A stretch of 64,000 bases of DNA from Ureibacillus manganicus DSM 26584 (GTDB lineage: Bacteria > Bacillota > Bacilli > Bacillales_A > Planococcaceae), in assembly GCF_000772945.1 (NCBI RefSeq), contig NZ_JPVN01000017.1, positions 25,968-89,967 on the forward strand. The letters run 5' to 3'. A model generated the notes under the pieces. That model was not told the origin of the DNA, did no database searches, and saw only the letters and a program-made list of their open reading frames with translations. This document shows positions 8,196 to 16,329 of the stretch, piece after piece. The position numbers were made by a program, and so were the translations under genes. The first letter of the stretch is position 1; every line of letters begins with the position of its first letter.

Positions 8196-9209
8196 TTGAA
8201 AGGCACCGAGAAATTAACGATCAAAGATGTAGCAAAGAGGTCTGGCTTTTCTGTTGCGACAGTATCCGCAGTCATTAATGACGTACCTATCGTTAGTGAG
8301 AAATCAAAAAATAAGATTTTACAAGTCATTGAGGAAATGGGATATCGACCAAATACGATTGCTCGAAGTTTAAAAAAGTCAAAAACTTCAACATTAGCGA
8401 TTATCGTTAAAGATATCACGAACCCCTTTTATCCGGAGTTAATCTCTGGGATTGAAGAAGTGGCTTGGAGTAAGAATTACGAAGTGTTTCTATGTAATAC
8501 CGAAAATGATATAGAAAAAGAAAAAAAGTATATTGATAACTTAATAAGCAAACAAGTGGATGGTGTGTTTCTTTCAACATCTTCGCTAGATCGAATTGTT
8601 GACTACACTGTATTAAGTGATAGTAATATCCCTTATGTGTTTGTGAATCGTAAGCCAAATGTGTTATTTGATAATGAATGGTTTGTGGGAACAGACAACT
8701 ATGCAGCAGTTCAAAAAGCGATTCGATATATCATTTCTAAAGGAATTAAGGATATTGCATTTTACGCAGGTCCACAAGAATACTGGACTTTTAATCAGCG
8801 ACTTCTAGCTTTTAAAGAAACGATGGAAAAAGAAGGACTTGAAGTAAAGGATGAGTGGATCTTTACCCGCGAAGAATTCAACGAAGAAACTGGATATAAC
8901 AATACGCTTAAATTAATAAAAGATAGTAAACTACCAGAGTGTATATTTTGCTCCTCAGATCCTTTAGCATTTGGTGCTTACAAAGCATTATCAGAAAATA
9001 ATATTAAAGTTCCTGATGATATGTATTTAATGGGAACGGATAATAATAAATTTGGTGAACTCATTGGACTTAGTTCCATTGATATGAATAATAAACAACT
9101 CGGTAGGGAAGCAGCAGAAGTATTAATTGATGTATTAAAGAATAAAGAAACACAAAAGAAAAATGAAATCATTTTACCACCAGAGTTAATCATAAGAAGT
9201 AGTTGTTAA
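8196..9209 (+). CDS. LacI-family transcriptional repressor
   Basis: About 337 residues. The N-terminal HTH reads LTIKDVAKRSGFSVATVSAVIN, followed by hinge helix RPNTIARSLKKSKT and a periplasmic-binding-type sensor domain (LAIIVKDITNPFYPELISGIEE onward). The start is set at TTG 8196, 8 bases after GGAG; a GTG at 8187 overlaps the ribosome site. Four copies of one operator in the window, at its own promoter, before hbd and twice before the thiolase operon, make it the probable local regulator of acetoacetyl-CoA and 3-hydroxyacyl-CoA genes. The inducer is unknown. Confidence 0.88.
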   Translation: MKGTEKLTIKDVAKRSGFSVATVSAVINDVPIVSEKSKNKILQVIEEMGYRPNTIARSLKKSKTSTLAIIVKDITNPFYPELISGIEEVAWSKNYEVFLCNTENDIEKEKKYIDNLISKQVDGVFLSTSSLDRIVDYTVLSDSNIPYVFVNRKPNVLFDNEWFVGTDNYAAVQKAIRYIISKGIKDIAFYAGPQEYWTFNQRLLAFKETMEKEGLEVKDEWIFTREEFNEETGYNNTLKLIKDSKLPECIFCSSDPLAFGAYKALSENNIKVPDDMYLMGTDNNKFGELIGLSSIDMNNKQLGREAAEVLIDVLKNKETQKKNEIILPPELIIRSSC

Positions 9210-9219
9210 TGTTATGTAT

Positions 9220-9249
9220 GGCCGAAATAGATTACTATTTAGGCCTTCA
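9220..9249 (+). terminator. Hairpin between the lacI-family gene and hbd
   Basis: GGCCGAAATAG (9220-9230) pairs with CTATTTAGGCC (9235-9245) at 10 of 11 positions, with a 4-base loop. The T tract behind it is weak, so termination would be partial. Confidence 0.45.
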
Positions 9250-9257
9250 TTATAAAA

Positions 9258-9275
9258 AATCTAAACGATTAGATT
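9258..9275. promoter_or_regulatory. LacI-family operator O2 before hbd
   Basis: AATCTAAACGATTAGATT, identical to O1, ends 13 bases before the TTG start of hbd and directly follows a TATAAA that could be the -10 (9251-9256). Bound repressor would block the hbd promoter. Confidence 0.8.
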
Positions 9276-9288
9276 GGAGTTGGATAAT

Positions 9289-10179
9289 TTGGAAATTAGA
9301 AAAGTTGCTGTCGTTGGTGCAGGGTTAATGGGCTCAGGAATTACTCAAGTGATTGCAGAAGCAGGGTTTCCTGTTACTTGGGTGGATATTTCTACGGAAC
9401 AATTGAACAAAGGAACTGAAAAAATTAAGTCTCTACTTGAAAAGAAAGTGAAAAAAGGTCTAGTCGATGCATCTTATGTTGATGCGACATTACAAAATAT
9501 TACTATAACAAATGAGCTTCAAGATGCATACGATGTGGATTTAGTGATCGAAGCAGTTCCAGAAAACCTAGATTTGAAGAAGAAGGTATTTAAACAACTT
9601 GATGAGACTATTAATGAAAACGCTATTTTAGCTTCTAATACATCTGCATTATCAATTTCTGCAATTGGTTCAGTAACAAAACGACCACATAAAGTTGTTG
9701 GTACTCATTTCTTCTACCCAGTTCCAGTAATGGGCTTATTAGAAGTGATTCCAGGTTTAGCAACATCCGAAGAAATCACGAATCTTGCACTTGAATTTGG
9801 TGAAAAAATCGGGAAAAGACCTGTGCTTTGTAACGACTTCCCAGGGTTTATCGTGAATCGTTTATTAGTTCCTATGGTCAATGAAGCTGCTTACTTAGTC
9901 ATGGAAGGTGTGAAACCTGAAGATGTTGACGCAGCTATGCAAATTGGTGCCAACCATAAAATGGGTCCATTAACTTTAGCTGATTTTGTTGGAATCGAGA
10001 CATTGACGGCAACAATGGAAGGGCTTTATGAAGGATTCAGAGATTCCAAATATCGCCCATGTCCGTTACTTGTGAAAATGGTTGAAGCTGGAAAATTAGG
10101 GGTAAAATCAGGCTCAGGATTCTATGAATACGATGCGTCTGGTAAGAAAATTGCAAAAGGCGAGCTAGTTAAACAATAA
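9289..10179 (+). CDS. hbd: 3-hydroxybutyryl-CoA dehydrogenase
   Basis: About 296 residues, the usual length for a monofunctional 3-hydroxyacyl-CoA dehydrogenase. It has the NAD site VAVVGAGLMGSGI at the N-terminus, EAVPENLDLKK, SNTSALSIS, the catalytic histidine in VGTHFFYPVPVM and the C-terminal NRLLVPMVNEA domain. TTG at 9289 follows GGAG by 9 bases. It interconverts (S)-3-hydroxybutyryl-CoA and acetoacetyl-CoA in the cytoplasm. Operator O2 ties it to the LacI-family regulator and to the thiolase/CoA-transferase operon 16 kb away. Confidence 0.9.
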   Translation: MEIRKVAVVGAGLMGSGITQVIAEAGFPVTWVDISTEQLNKGTEKIKSLLEKKVKKGLVDASYVDATLQNITITNELQDAYDVDLVIEAVPENLDLKKKVFKQLDETINENAILASNTSALSISAIGSVTKRPHKVVGTHFFYPVPVMGLLEVIPGLATSEEITNLALEFGEKIGKRPVLCNDFPGFIVNRLLVPMVNEAAYLVMEGVKPEDVDAAMQIGANHKMGPLTLADFVGIETLTATMEGLYEGFRDSKYRPCPLLVKMVEAGKLGVKSGSGFYEYDASGKKIAKGELVKQ

Positions 10180-10208
10180 CGAATTTCGTTATTTTAGTAT
10201 TGTTTTTT
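10175..10208 (+). terminator. Weak terminator overlapping the hbd stop
   Basis: AATAACGA (10175-10182) pairs with TCGTTATT (10186-10193) over a 3-base loop and includes the stop codon. Two T-rich stretches follow. The stem is AT-rich, so termination is uncertain. Confidence 0.45.
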
Positions 10209-10297
10209 CTCGATATTTCAAAGTTTTGCTGTCATAGTCCAATCGTCCCGTTAGACAAATTTCGACAAAATAAGTCAGAATTTTTATTTAATTTTTA

Positions 10298-10326
10298 TTG
10301 ACTAAATTCTGAATATTCAATAACAT
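10298..10326 (+). promoter_or_regulatory. Promoter of the iclR-led operon
   Basis: -35 TTGACT (10298-10303), exactly 17 bases, -10 TAACAT (10321-10326). Transcription should start near 10333. An ATG at 10325 would lie in the -10 box, so translation starts further down. Confidence 0.65.
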
Positions 10327-10339
10327 GAATAACATGAAA

Positions 10340-10354
10340 TGGAACTCAGTTCCA
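10340..10354. promoter_or_regulatory. IclR operator
   Basis: TGGAACTCAGTTCCA is a perfect 7+1+7 palindrome and matches the TGGAA-N5-TTCCA form known for IclR-family sites. It lies about 7 bases past the predicted transcription start, fitting negative autoregulation of iclR and the downstream operon. Confidence 0.7.
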
Positions 10355-10381
10355 AAATATGATGCTCGAGGCGATTGGATC

Positions 10382-11149
10382 ATGACAAACAACGTAAATG
10401 ACAAAGTACTGTTAGTTCTAGAAGCAATTTGCGATGAAAAATCAGGTCTTACATACAGCGATATTGTAAATAGGCTCTCTTTACCAAAAAGTACCACTCA
10501 TCGAATATTAGATTCACTCAAACGAATGAATTATATATCCTTTGATGCAAAAACGGAGCGTTATTCAACTGGTTTGAAGATCATTGAACTTGGAGTTAAA
10601 GGTTTACAACAACAAGAATTAGTAGATGTTTCAATTGATTTTTTGAAAAAACTTACTGAAATCACAAATGAAACTTCATTTTTATCAATCTTAATCGAAC
10701 CAAATGAAATCATTCATATTTACAAAGTCGAAAGCTCCTATTCTATTCGCACAGGTGCTGACCTTGGAATCAGAAGACCGTTCTACGCAACGGCTGTTGG
10801 GAAGATTATCGTAGCACATCTAAATGATGATCAGATTCATGAAATTGTGAAAAGTACTCAATATAGCTCTTTTACAAAAAATACAATGACAGATCCTACA
10901 TTCCTTATAGAAGAACTTCGTCGGGTTAAGAAAATGGGTTATTGCATGGATGATGAGGAGATTGAGTTAGGTTTAACTTGTTTTGCAGTACCTGTCTTTA
11001 ACTGGACAGATAATGTAATAGCTGCAATTAGTGTGGGTGGCCCAACAGATCGTATGAAGTCAAAGGAACACCTAATCGTTAGTGAATTACAAAAGACATC
11101 CATAGAGATTTCAAAATGGTTAGGATATCACAGGGAAACTGTTCAATAA
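10382..11149 (+). CDS. IclR-family transcriptional regulator
   Basis: About 255 residues. N-terminal winged HTH: VLLVLEAICDEKSGLTYSDIVNRL then LPKSTTHRILDSLKRM. The C-terminal effector domain includes RRPFYATAVGKIIVAHL and the MDDEEIELGLTCFAVPVF segment common to IclR proteins of aromatic and organic-acid catabolism. The start at 10382 follows GAGG by about 10 bases and places the operator in the leader. It heads a tightly spaced operon of catabolic genes, which it likely controls in response to the substrate or an intermediate. Confidence 0.85.
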   Translation: MTNNVNDKVLLVLEAICDEKSGLTYSDIVNRLSLPKSTTHRILDSLKRMNYISFDAKTERYSTGLKIIELGVKGLQQQELVDVSIDFLKKLTEITNETSFLSILIEPNEIIHIYKVESSYSIRTGADLGIRRPFYATAVGKIIVAHLNDDQIHEIVKSTQYSSFTKNTMTDPTFLIEELRRVKKMGYCMDDEEIELGLTCFAVPVFNWTDNVIAAISVGGPTDRMKSKEHLIVSELQKTSIEISKWLGYHRETVQ

Positions 11150-11161
11150 AGGAGGGATCAC

Positions 11162-11635
11162 TTGGTAAAAGGAATTTGGCATTTTAGTTTTACAGTAAAA
11201 GACATTGAAAAATCTAAACGTTTCTATTCCGATCTTCTAGGCTTGGAAGTGGTTCATGAACAAGTTCAAAACAATGAATATACTTCAAAATTAGTAAATT
11301 ATGAAAACGCTCACTTAAAGGTTGTAATGTTTGGGATTCCAAATGTAGATCATGGAGTTTCAGGTCATGTGATTGAACTTGTAGAGTATGTTAATCCAGT
11401 GGGAAATGATATCGAGCTTGAAACGAAGAATACAGGTGTAGGTCATATTGCTTTTGTCGTAGAGGATATACATCAAGAGTTTAATAGATTAGTAGCTGCA
11501 GGTGTAAAGTTTAAAGCCGAAGAACCAATCAGTATTGTTGCAGGGAGAAACAAAGGTGGTTATACGATTTACTTCTACGATCCTGATGGAATCACATTAG
11601 AATTGTTCCAACCACCAAAGCAAAGTGGGGTGTAG
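11162..11635 (+). CDS. VOC (glyoxalase/dioxygenase-fold) protein
   Basis: 157 residues, starting at TTG with AAAGGAGGG upstream, 12 bases after iclR. Two beta-alpha-beta-beta-beta modules are visible: WHFSFTVKDIEKSKRFYSDLLGLE and GVGHIAFVVEDIHQEFNRL, ending in YFYDPDGITLELFQP. The metal-binding pattern (His8, then Glu in VIELVEY, His, then Glu in TLELFQ) is intact. VOC enzymes include glyoxalase I, methylmalonyl-CoA epimerase and extradiol dioxygenases. A second VOC protein lies in the same operon. The reaction is unknown. Confidence 0.75.
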   Translation: MVKGIWHFSFTVKDIEKSKRFYSDLLGLEVVHEQVQNNEYTSKLVNYENAHLKVVMFGIPNVDHGVSGHVIELVEYVNPVGNDIELETKNTGVGHIAFVVEDIHQEFNRLVAAGVKFKAEEPISIVAGRNKGGYTIYFYDPDGITLELFQPPKQSGV

Positions 11636-11638
11636 AGC

Positions 11639-12418
11639 TTGTTGCTACAAGGGAAAAATGCAATTGTTACTGGAAGCTATCAGGGGATAGGTAAAGAAGT
11701 TGCATCAAAGTTTGTATTAGAAGGTGCAAACGTTGTACTCATCGATCTTAATGAAAAGATTACCGAAACAGCTCTTGAGCTTCAAAACCTAAATGGTGAA
11801 GCTAAAATCGTTTCAATTCAAAAAGATCTTTCAAATGTAGGTTTAATACCTGAAATCATTGATGAGATTAAACAGCATTTCAATTCAGTAGACATTCTAG
11901 TTAACAACGCTGGGATATATAGAACAGAAAACATTTCAGATATTACTGAAGAATCATGGGACCAAGTGTTTAACATCAATCTTAAGACGACATTTTTCCT
12001 TTCGAAAGAAATTGTTAAATTGATGATGGAAAATGAAAGCGGTTGTATATTAAATCTTTCGTCAGTAGCAGGGAAAAAGGGAAGACCATATGGCGCACAT
12101 TATGCCGCGAGTAAGGCAGCAGTAATTAGTGTTACGAAATCGTTTGCAGAAGCTTACGGCCAATATGGTATTCGAACAAATGCTTTATGCCCAGGAATTA
12201 TTCGAACAAGTATGATCGAGTCAATTATAAATAATCGATCAGCTCTTGAAAACAAAACAACAGGTGAAATTGAACAACAATATTTAGATAAAATTCCTTT
12301 AAACAAATTAGGAACACCTGAAGATGTCGGACAGTTTGCAGCTGTTATCTGTTCGGATTATTCATCTTATATAAATGGACAAGCAATCAATGTTTGCGGT
12401 GGGTTTGAAACAGATTAA
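11639..12418 (+). CDS. SDR-family oxidoreductase
   Basis: 259 residues, classical short-chain dehydrogenase. Cofactor motif TGSYQGIGKEV (residues about 11-21), with IDLN at the end of strand 2 suggesting NAD(H), NNAGIY, catalytic Ser in NLSSVAG and Tyr/Lys in YAASKAA. It starts at TTG 3 bases after the VOC stop. It probably oxidises or reduces an alcohol/ketone intermediate of the pathway. A second, different SDR follows the TRAP genes. Substrate unknown. Confidence 0.8.
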   Translation: MLLQGKNAIVTGSYQGIGKEVASKFVLEGANVVLIDLNEKITETALELQNLNGEAKIVSIQKDLSNVGLIPEIIDEIKQHFNSVDILVNNAGIYRTENISDITEESWDQVFNINLKTTFFLSKEIVKLMMENESGCILNLSSVAGKKGRPYGAHYAASKAAVISVTKSFAEAYGQYGIRTNALCPGIIRTSMIESIINNRSALENKTTGEIEQQYLDKIPLNKLGTPEDVGQFAAVICSDYSSYINGQAINVCGGFETD

Positions 12419-12448
12419 AAGATTAAAAAAAACAAGGGGGATATTCTA

Positions 12449-13462
12449 ATGAAAAAAATTATTTTGTCAGTGTTATTGTTCACAGCGTTATTTGTGTTAG
12501 CGGCATGCGGATCAAGCTCTAATGGTGGGTCAGGTTCATCATCAGATAAAATCGTATTAAAATTCGGTCACCATTTATCTGAAAATCACACGTTAGGTAA
12601 GCAAGCTACATTATTTGCAGAAAAAATTGCAGAAAAAACTGATGGAAGAATTACAGTTGATGTATACGCAAATGGTCAAATCGGGGATCAACGCGACTTA
12701 ATCGAAGGTTTAAAAATCGGTACAGTTGACATGTCTTTAGGGGATACAGCAGTAGTATCAAACTACTATACTCCACTTGGAATTCTAGATTTACCTCAAA
12801 TGTTTGATTCGATGGAAGAAGGTATGGAAATCGTATCAGGTGAATTAGGGGATGTATTCAAAAAAGAAATTGAAGAACAAATTGGTATTAAAACATTAGT
12901 AATCGAACCAGTAGGATACAGATTTACAGTTTTAGGTAAAGATAAGAAAGTAAGCTCTTTAGATGATTTTAACGGGTTAAAGCTTCGTACACTTGAATCT
13001 CCACAAATCGTAGGAACATTTAAAGAGTTAGGTGTTCAAACAGTAGCGTTACCAACTGGAGAAGCATTATCAGCAATGGAAACAGGTGTAGTAGATGGAT
13101 TAGAAAGTAACGCGGAATTTTTATCTACAATTAACATTTGGGATTTAGGTAAATATATCGTTGAAACAAACCACAACTTAACATTCGAAACAATTAATAT
13201 TAGTACAGCAACTTGGGCGAAATTAAGTGCTGAAGATCAAAAGCTAGTTCTTGAAACGTTGGATGAATCAGTTGATGCATATTTCCAAGATTCTTTAGCT
13301 GCGAATGTATCTGCAAGAGAGTTGATGGAAGAAAAAGGAATGGAGACATTAGATATTGATGTATCAAGAATGGATCCAATTTCTGAAAAAGTTACTGAAG
13401 GATATGTAAAAGATAACAAATTAGAGAAGTACCACGAAATTATTAAAAAAGCTAAGGAGTGA
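12449..13462 (+). CDS. dctP: TRAP transporter substrate-binding lipoprotein DctP
   Basis: 337 residues. Lipoprotein signal with lipobox LAAC (Cys20), a glycine/serine linker, then a DctP fold starting KIVLKFGHHLSENHTLGK. LKLRTLESP near residue 180 contains the conserved arginine that binds the carboxylate of the ligand. The first gene of a complete dctPQM set, it captures a carboxylate at the outside of the membrane. Strong ribosome site (AAGGGGG). The ligand is presumably a hydroxyacid, given the dehydratase and racemase downstream. Confidence 0.9.
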   Translation: MKKIILSVLLFTALFVLAACGSSSNGGSGSSSDKIVLKFGHHLSENHTLGKQATLFAEKIAEKTDGRITVDVYANGQIGDQRDLIEGLKIGTVDMSLGDTAVVSNYYTPLGILDLPQMFDSMEEGMEIVSGELGDVFKKEIEEQIGIKTLVIEPVGYRFTVLGKDKKVSSLDDFNGLKLRTLESPQIVGTFKELGVQTVALPTGEALSAMETGVVDGLESNAEFLSTINIWDLGKYIVETNHNLTFETINISTATWAKLSAEDQKLVLETLDESVDAYFQDSLAANVSARELMEEKGMETLDIDVSRMDPISEKVTEGYVKDNKLEKYHEIIKKAKE

Positions 13463-13467
13463 TTGTA

Positions 13468-13950
13468 TTGAAACACTTAGCAAAAATAGCAGATACCTTA
13501 AGTGTAATATTATTTGCACTACTCGTAGCAGATGTATTTTTACAAGTACTTGCACGTTTGTTTAAAATATCGAATGTTACATGGACAGAAGAACTTTCAA
13601 GATTCTTGTTTGTTTGGTTAATATTTATCGGTGCGTTTACAATGATTCGCCGTGGTATGAATATTCGATTTGATTTAGTTGAAGATGTTCTGCCAACGAA
13701 GGTTTGGAAAATTACATTTACGATAGGAAATATTTGTAGTTTGTTATTCCTAGTTGTCATTGCATTTTACGGTTCACAATTAGCAATCATGAACATGACT
13801 CAGTTATCACCAGTTATGCAAATCCCAATGGGACTTGTTTATGCGGCATTGCCAGTAGGAGCAATTTTAATGATAGCTGCACAAATTGAACTTTACTTTA
13901 AATTAATGAAAAATCGAGGTGAGAATCTTGCTCATAGTTCTAGTGATTAG
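13468..13950 (+). CDS. dctQ: TRAP transporter small permease DctQ
   Basis: About 160 residues with four membrane segments, and the family motif TWTEELSRFLFVWLIFIGA followed by RRGMNIRFDLVED. TTG at 13468 lies 8 bases after AGGAG, which itself overlaps the dctP stop; a GTG at 13459 lies within that ribosome site. It forms the membrane complex with DctM. Confidence 0.85.
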   Translation: MKHLAKIADTLSVILFALLVADVFLQVLARLFKISNVTWTEELSRFLFVWLIFIGAFTMIRRGMNIRFDLVEDVLPTKVWKITFTIGNICSLLFLVVIAFYGSQLAIMNMTQLSPVMQIPMGLVYAALPVGAILMIAAQIELYFKLMKNRGENLAHSSSD

Positions 13951-15208
13951 TTTTTTATTATTAATTACAATTGGGGTCCCTATCGCATTTGCGATGGGAG
14001 CCTCCTCACTCTTTAGTTTATTTGCAGACGGTGGGTTAGGACTAGCCCTCATACCTCAACGAATGTTTACAGGGATTAACTCGTTTGCACTACTTGCGAT
14101 TCCGTTATTCGTTTTAGCTGGATCGATTATGGAACACGGCGGTATTTCGAGAAGGTTAGTGAACTTCTCGAATGCACTCGTCGGCTATATTAGTGGTGGT
14201 TTAGGATTATCAACAGTTTTAACAAGTATTGTTTTTGCCGGTGTATCTGGATCTGCTGCTGCTGATACTGCTGCAGTAGGAAGTGTAATGATGCCAGCCA
14301 TGAAGAAAAAGGGTTACCCTACAGGACTTGCGGCAACGATTCTTGCCTGTGCGGGATCATTAGGACCGATTATTCCTCCAAGTTTAACGATGATTCTTTA
14401 TGCGGTAATTACTAACGTTTCGATCGTTGGATTATTTATCTCTGGGATTATTCCTGGGTTACTTATGGGATTAGGTTTAATGTTACTTACTTATTATTTT
14501 GGTAGAAAATTAAACTTAAAAGAAGATGGTAAACCAAGCTTTAAAGAAATTAGTAAAGCTACAGTTGAAGCAGTTTGGGCATTAATTATGCCTTTAATCG
14601 TTTTAGGTGGAATTGTATTAGGTTACTTTACAGCAACTGAAGCTGGAGTTATCGCAGTAGTGTATGCATTAGTTATCAGTATGTTTGTCTATAAAGAGTT
14701 AGATATGAAAGGCCTTTACAAAGTTTTTGTTGAATCAGCTGCTACAACGTCAATGATCGCAGTTATTATTGCAGGTGCTGGTATTTTAGGTTGGTTAGTA
14801 GCGTTTGGAAAACTTCCATTAATGGTAGTAGGCTTCCTAACAAGCATTACAGATAATCCAACACTTCTATTATTATTAATTGTTGTGTTCATCGTATTCT
14901 TAGGAATGTTTATCGAAACAATTGCAGCAACAATTATCCTTGCTCCAATTTTAGCTCCATTAGTAGTAACGATTGGTTATGATCCAATTTACTTTGGATT
15001 TGTTATCGTAGCAAGTTTAGTATTTGCAGGTATTACACCACCAGTTGGAGCGATTTTAAATATTGCGGTCGGTATAGGAAAAGGAAAACTAAAAGAGACA
15101 ATCCCTTATGTTATCCCTTACTTCTTAGTTATGTTAGCCGTCGTAGTTTTGGTTGTATTTGTACCACAAGTTGCTACTTATCTACCATCAATTTTATTAC
15201 CTCAGTAA
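13928..15208 (+). CDS. dctM: TRAP transporter large permease DctM
   Basis: About 426 residues and many membrane segments. Conserved segments include GVPIAFAMGASSLF, IPLFVLAGSIMEHGGISRRLVNF, FAGVSGSAAADTAAVGSVMMPAMKKKGY, SLGPIIPPSL and FAGITPPVGAILNIA. It starts at TTG 13928 behind GAGGTGA and overlaps dctQ by 23 bases, showing translational coupling. It imports the carboxylate with sodium. It closes the transporter part of the operon. Confidence 0.9.
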   Translation: MLIVLVISFLLLITIGVPIAFAMGASSLFSLFADGGLGLALIPQRMFTGINSFALLAIPLFVLAGSIMEHGGISRRLVNFSNALVGYISGGLGLSTVLTSIVFAGVSGSAAADTAAVGSVMMPAMKKKGYPTGLAATILACAGSLGPIIPPSLTMILYAVITNVSIVGLFISGIIPGLLMGLGLMLLTYYFGRKLNLKEDGKPSFKEISKATVEAVWALIMPLIVLGGIVLGYFTATEAGVIAVVYALVISMFVYKELDMKGLYKVFVESAATTSMIAVIIAGAGILGWLVAFGKLPLMVVGFLTSITDNPTLLLLLIVVFIVFLGMFIETIAATIILAPILAPLVVTIGYDPIYFGFVIVASLVFAGITPPVGAILNIAVGIGKGKLKETIPYVIPYFLVMLAVVVLVVFVPQVATYLPSILLPQ

Positions 15209-15249
15209 ATTCTGATGTGTACACTCATTAATACAATTTGGGGGTCAAA

Positions 15250-16011
15250 ATGGATTTTTTAGAAAAGGTTGTTGTTATTACAGGTGGTACAGGTGGAATT
15301 GGATCTAAAACGGCGGACTTATTCTATAACGCTGGGGCAAAGGTAGTAATTGCTGATGTCAACGAACAGAGACTACAAGAAATGAAAGAACAATACAACA
15401 ATAATATTTTTACGATTAAGGTGGATTTGAACGAAGAATCTGAAATAGATTCAATGTTTCAGACAATCATAGAAACCTATGGAGCAGTGGATGTTTTTGT
15501 TAATAACGCTGGTACTGAAGGAAAGCTATGTGACTTTGAGGATATTCAACTTGAAGACTTACTAAGTGTTTATCGAATAAATGTATTTGCGCCACTGTTG
15601 TGCATGCAACATTGTATTCGACATATGAAAAACCGTGGTGGGTCGATTGTAAATCTTGCATCGGTTGCAGGTGTCGCTGGTTCTCCAGGATTAGGAGTCT
15701 ATAGTTCTTCAAAGCACGCGTTAATAGGGCTTACAAAAACAGCCGCTCTTGAAAATGTAACGAATAATATTCGCGTGAATGCCATTTGCCCAAGTCCTGT
15801 AAAAACTCGAATGATCGATTCAATTGATAGCATGAGAACACCAGGTGATTTTTCGAAATCTAGAAAGGAATACGAGGCGAAAATACCAATGAATCGATAT
15901 GCAGATCCGATAGAGATTGCTAACTTAATATACTTTTTAGCATCAGACAAAGCTTCTTATATAACAGGAGCTGCTTATCGTATCGATGGTGGTATGGGTG
16001 CAAGAGCTTAA
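15250..16011 (+). CDS. SDR-family oxidoreductase
   Basis: 253 residues. Cofactor motif VITGGTGGIGSKTADLF, NNAGTEG, catalytic Ser in NLASVAG, Tyr/Lys in YSSSKHA and the C-terminal YITGAAYRIDGGMG. The ATG at 15250 has GGGGG 5 bases upstream. It resembles 2,3-butanediol/acetoin and 3-deoxy-sugar-acid dehydrogenases in general form, but family assignment does not give the substrate. It follows the transporter by 41 bases and precedes a strong hairpin that may cut expression of the genes behind it. Confidence 0.8.
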   Translation: MDFLEKVVVITGGTGGIGSKTADLFYNAGAKVVIADVNEQRLQEMKEQYNNNIFTIKVDLNEESEIDSMFQTIIETYGAVDVFVNNAGTEGKLCDFEDIQLEDLLSVYRINVFAPLLCMQHCIRHMKNRGGSIVNLASVAGVAGSPGLGVYSSSKHALIGLTKTAALENVTNNIRVNAICPSPVKTRMIDSIDSMRTPGDFSKSRKEYEAKIPMNRYADPIEIANLIYFLASDKASYITGAAYRIDGGMGARA

Positions 16012-16016
16012 AAATT

Positions 16017-16085
16017 TGGGGATATTGAAGATTCAAAAGTAGATAAATTACTTTTATCTTTAAATACCCCATTTTTATTTTTCCT
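16017..16085 (+). terminator. Internal attenuating hairpin of the operon
   Basis: TGGGGATATT (16017-16026) pairs with AATACCCCA (16063-16071) with one bulged base; the arms enclose a second weak stem, and ATTTTTATTTTT follows. It sits inside the operon after the second SDR, so it probably lets only part of the transcripts continue to the dehydrogenase genes. Confidence 0.55.
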
Positions 16086-16108
16086 AAAAACAAACAGGGG
16101 GTAAATGT

Positions 16109-16312
16109 ATGCCATATATAGCTTTAAAACTTGTTGAAGGAAGAAGTATCGAGAAAAAAAGAGAGCTTGTCTCATCAGTAACAAAGGCAGTGTGCGACAG
16201 TTTAGAAATTACTCCAGACAATGTAAGAATCGAACTCATCGAACTAAAAGCAGACCTTTTTAGTATTGGTGGAGAGTTAGTATCTGACCGTGATCAAGTA
16301 AAAGCGAAATAA
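16109..16312 (+). CDS. 4-oxalocrotonate tautomerase-like protein
   Basis: 67 residues, starting MPYIALKLVEGRSIEKKRELVSSVT. Pro2 becomes the catalytic N-terminal proline after removal of Met, as in 4-OT enzymes, and the length fits. These hexameric cytoplasmic enzymes interconvert 2-hydroxy-dienoate (enol) and keto acids. In this operon it could tautomerise the enol product of the enolase-superfamily dehydratase or of a dicarbonyl. A clean GGGGG site precedes the ATG. Family is clear; reaction is inferred. Confidence 0.85.
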   Translation: MPYIALKLVEGRSIEKKRELVSSVTKAVCDSLEITPDNVRIELIELKADLFSIGGELVSDRDQVKAK

Positions 16313-16329
16313 GGAAAGGATGACGACAA

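Noticed and set aside
10325..10381. Longer N-terminus for the IclR protein
   Set aside because: That ATG overlaps the -10 box and the operator would then be in coding DNA; there is no ribosome site before it.
11209..11229. Fifth LacI-type operator inside the first VOC gene
   Set aside because: AATCTAAACGTTTCTATT matches 16 of 18 bases, but it encodes the conserved KSKRFYS motif of VOC proteins, so the match is probably chance. Binding cannot be fully excluded.
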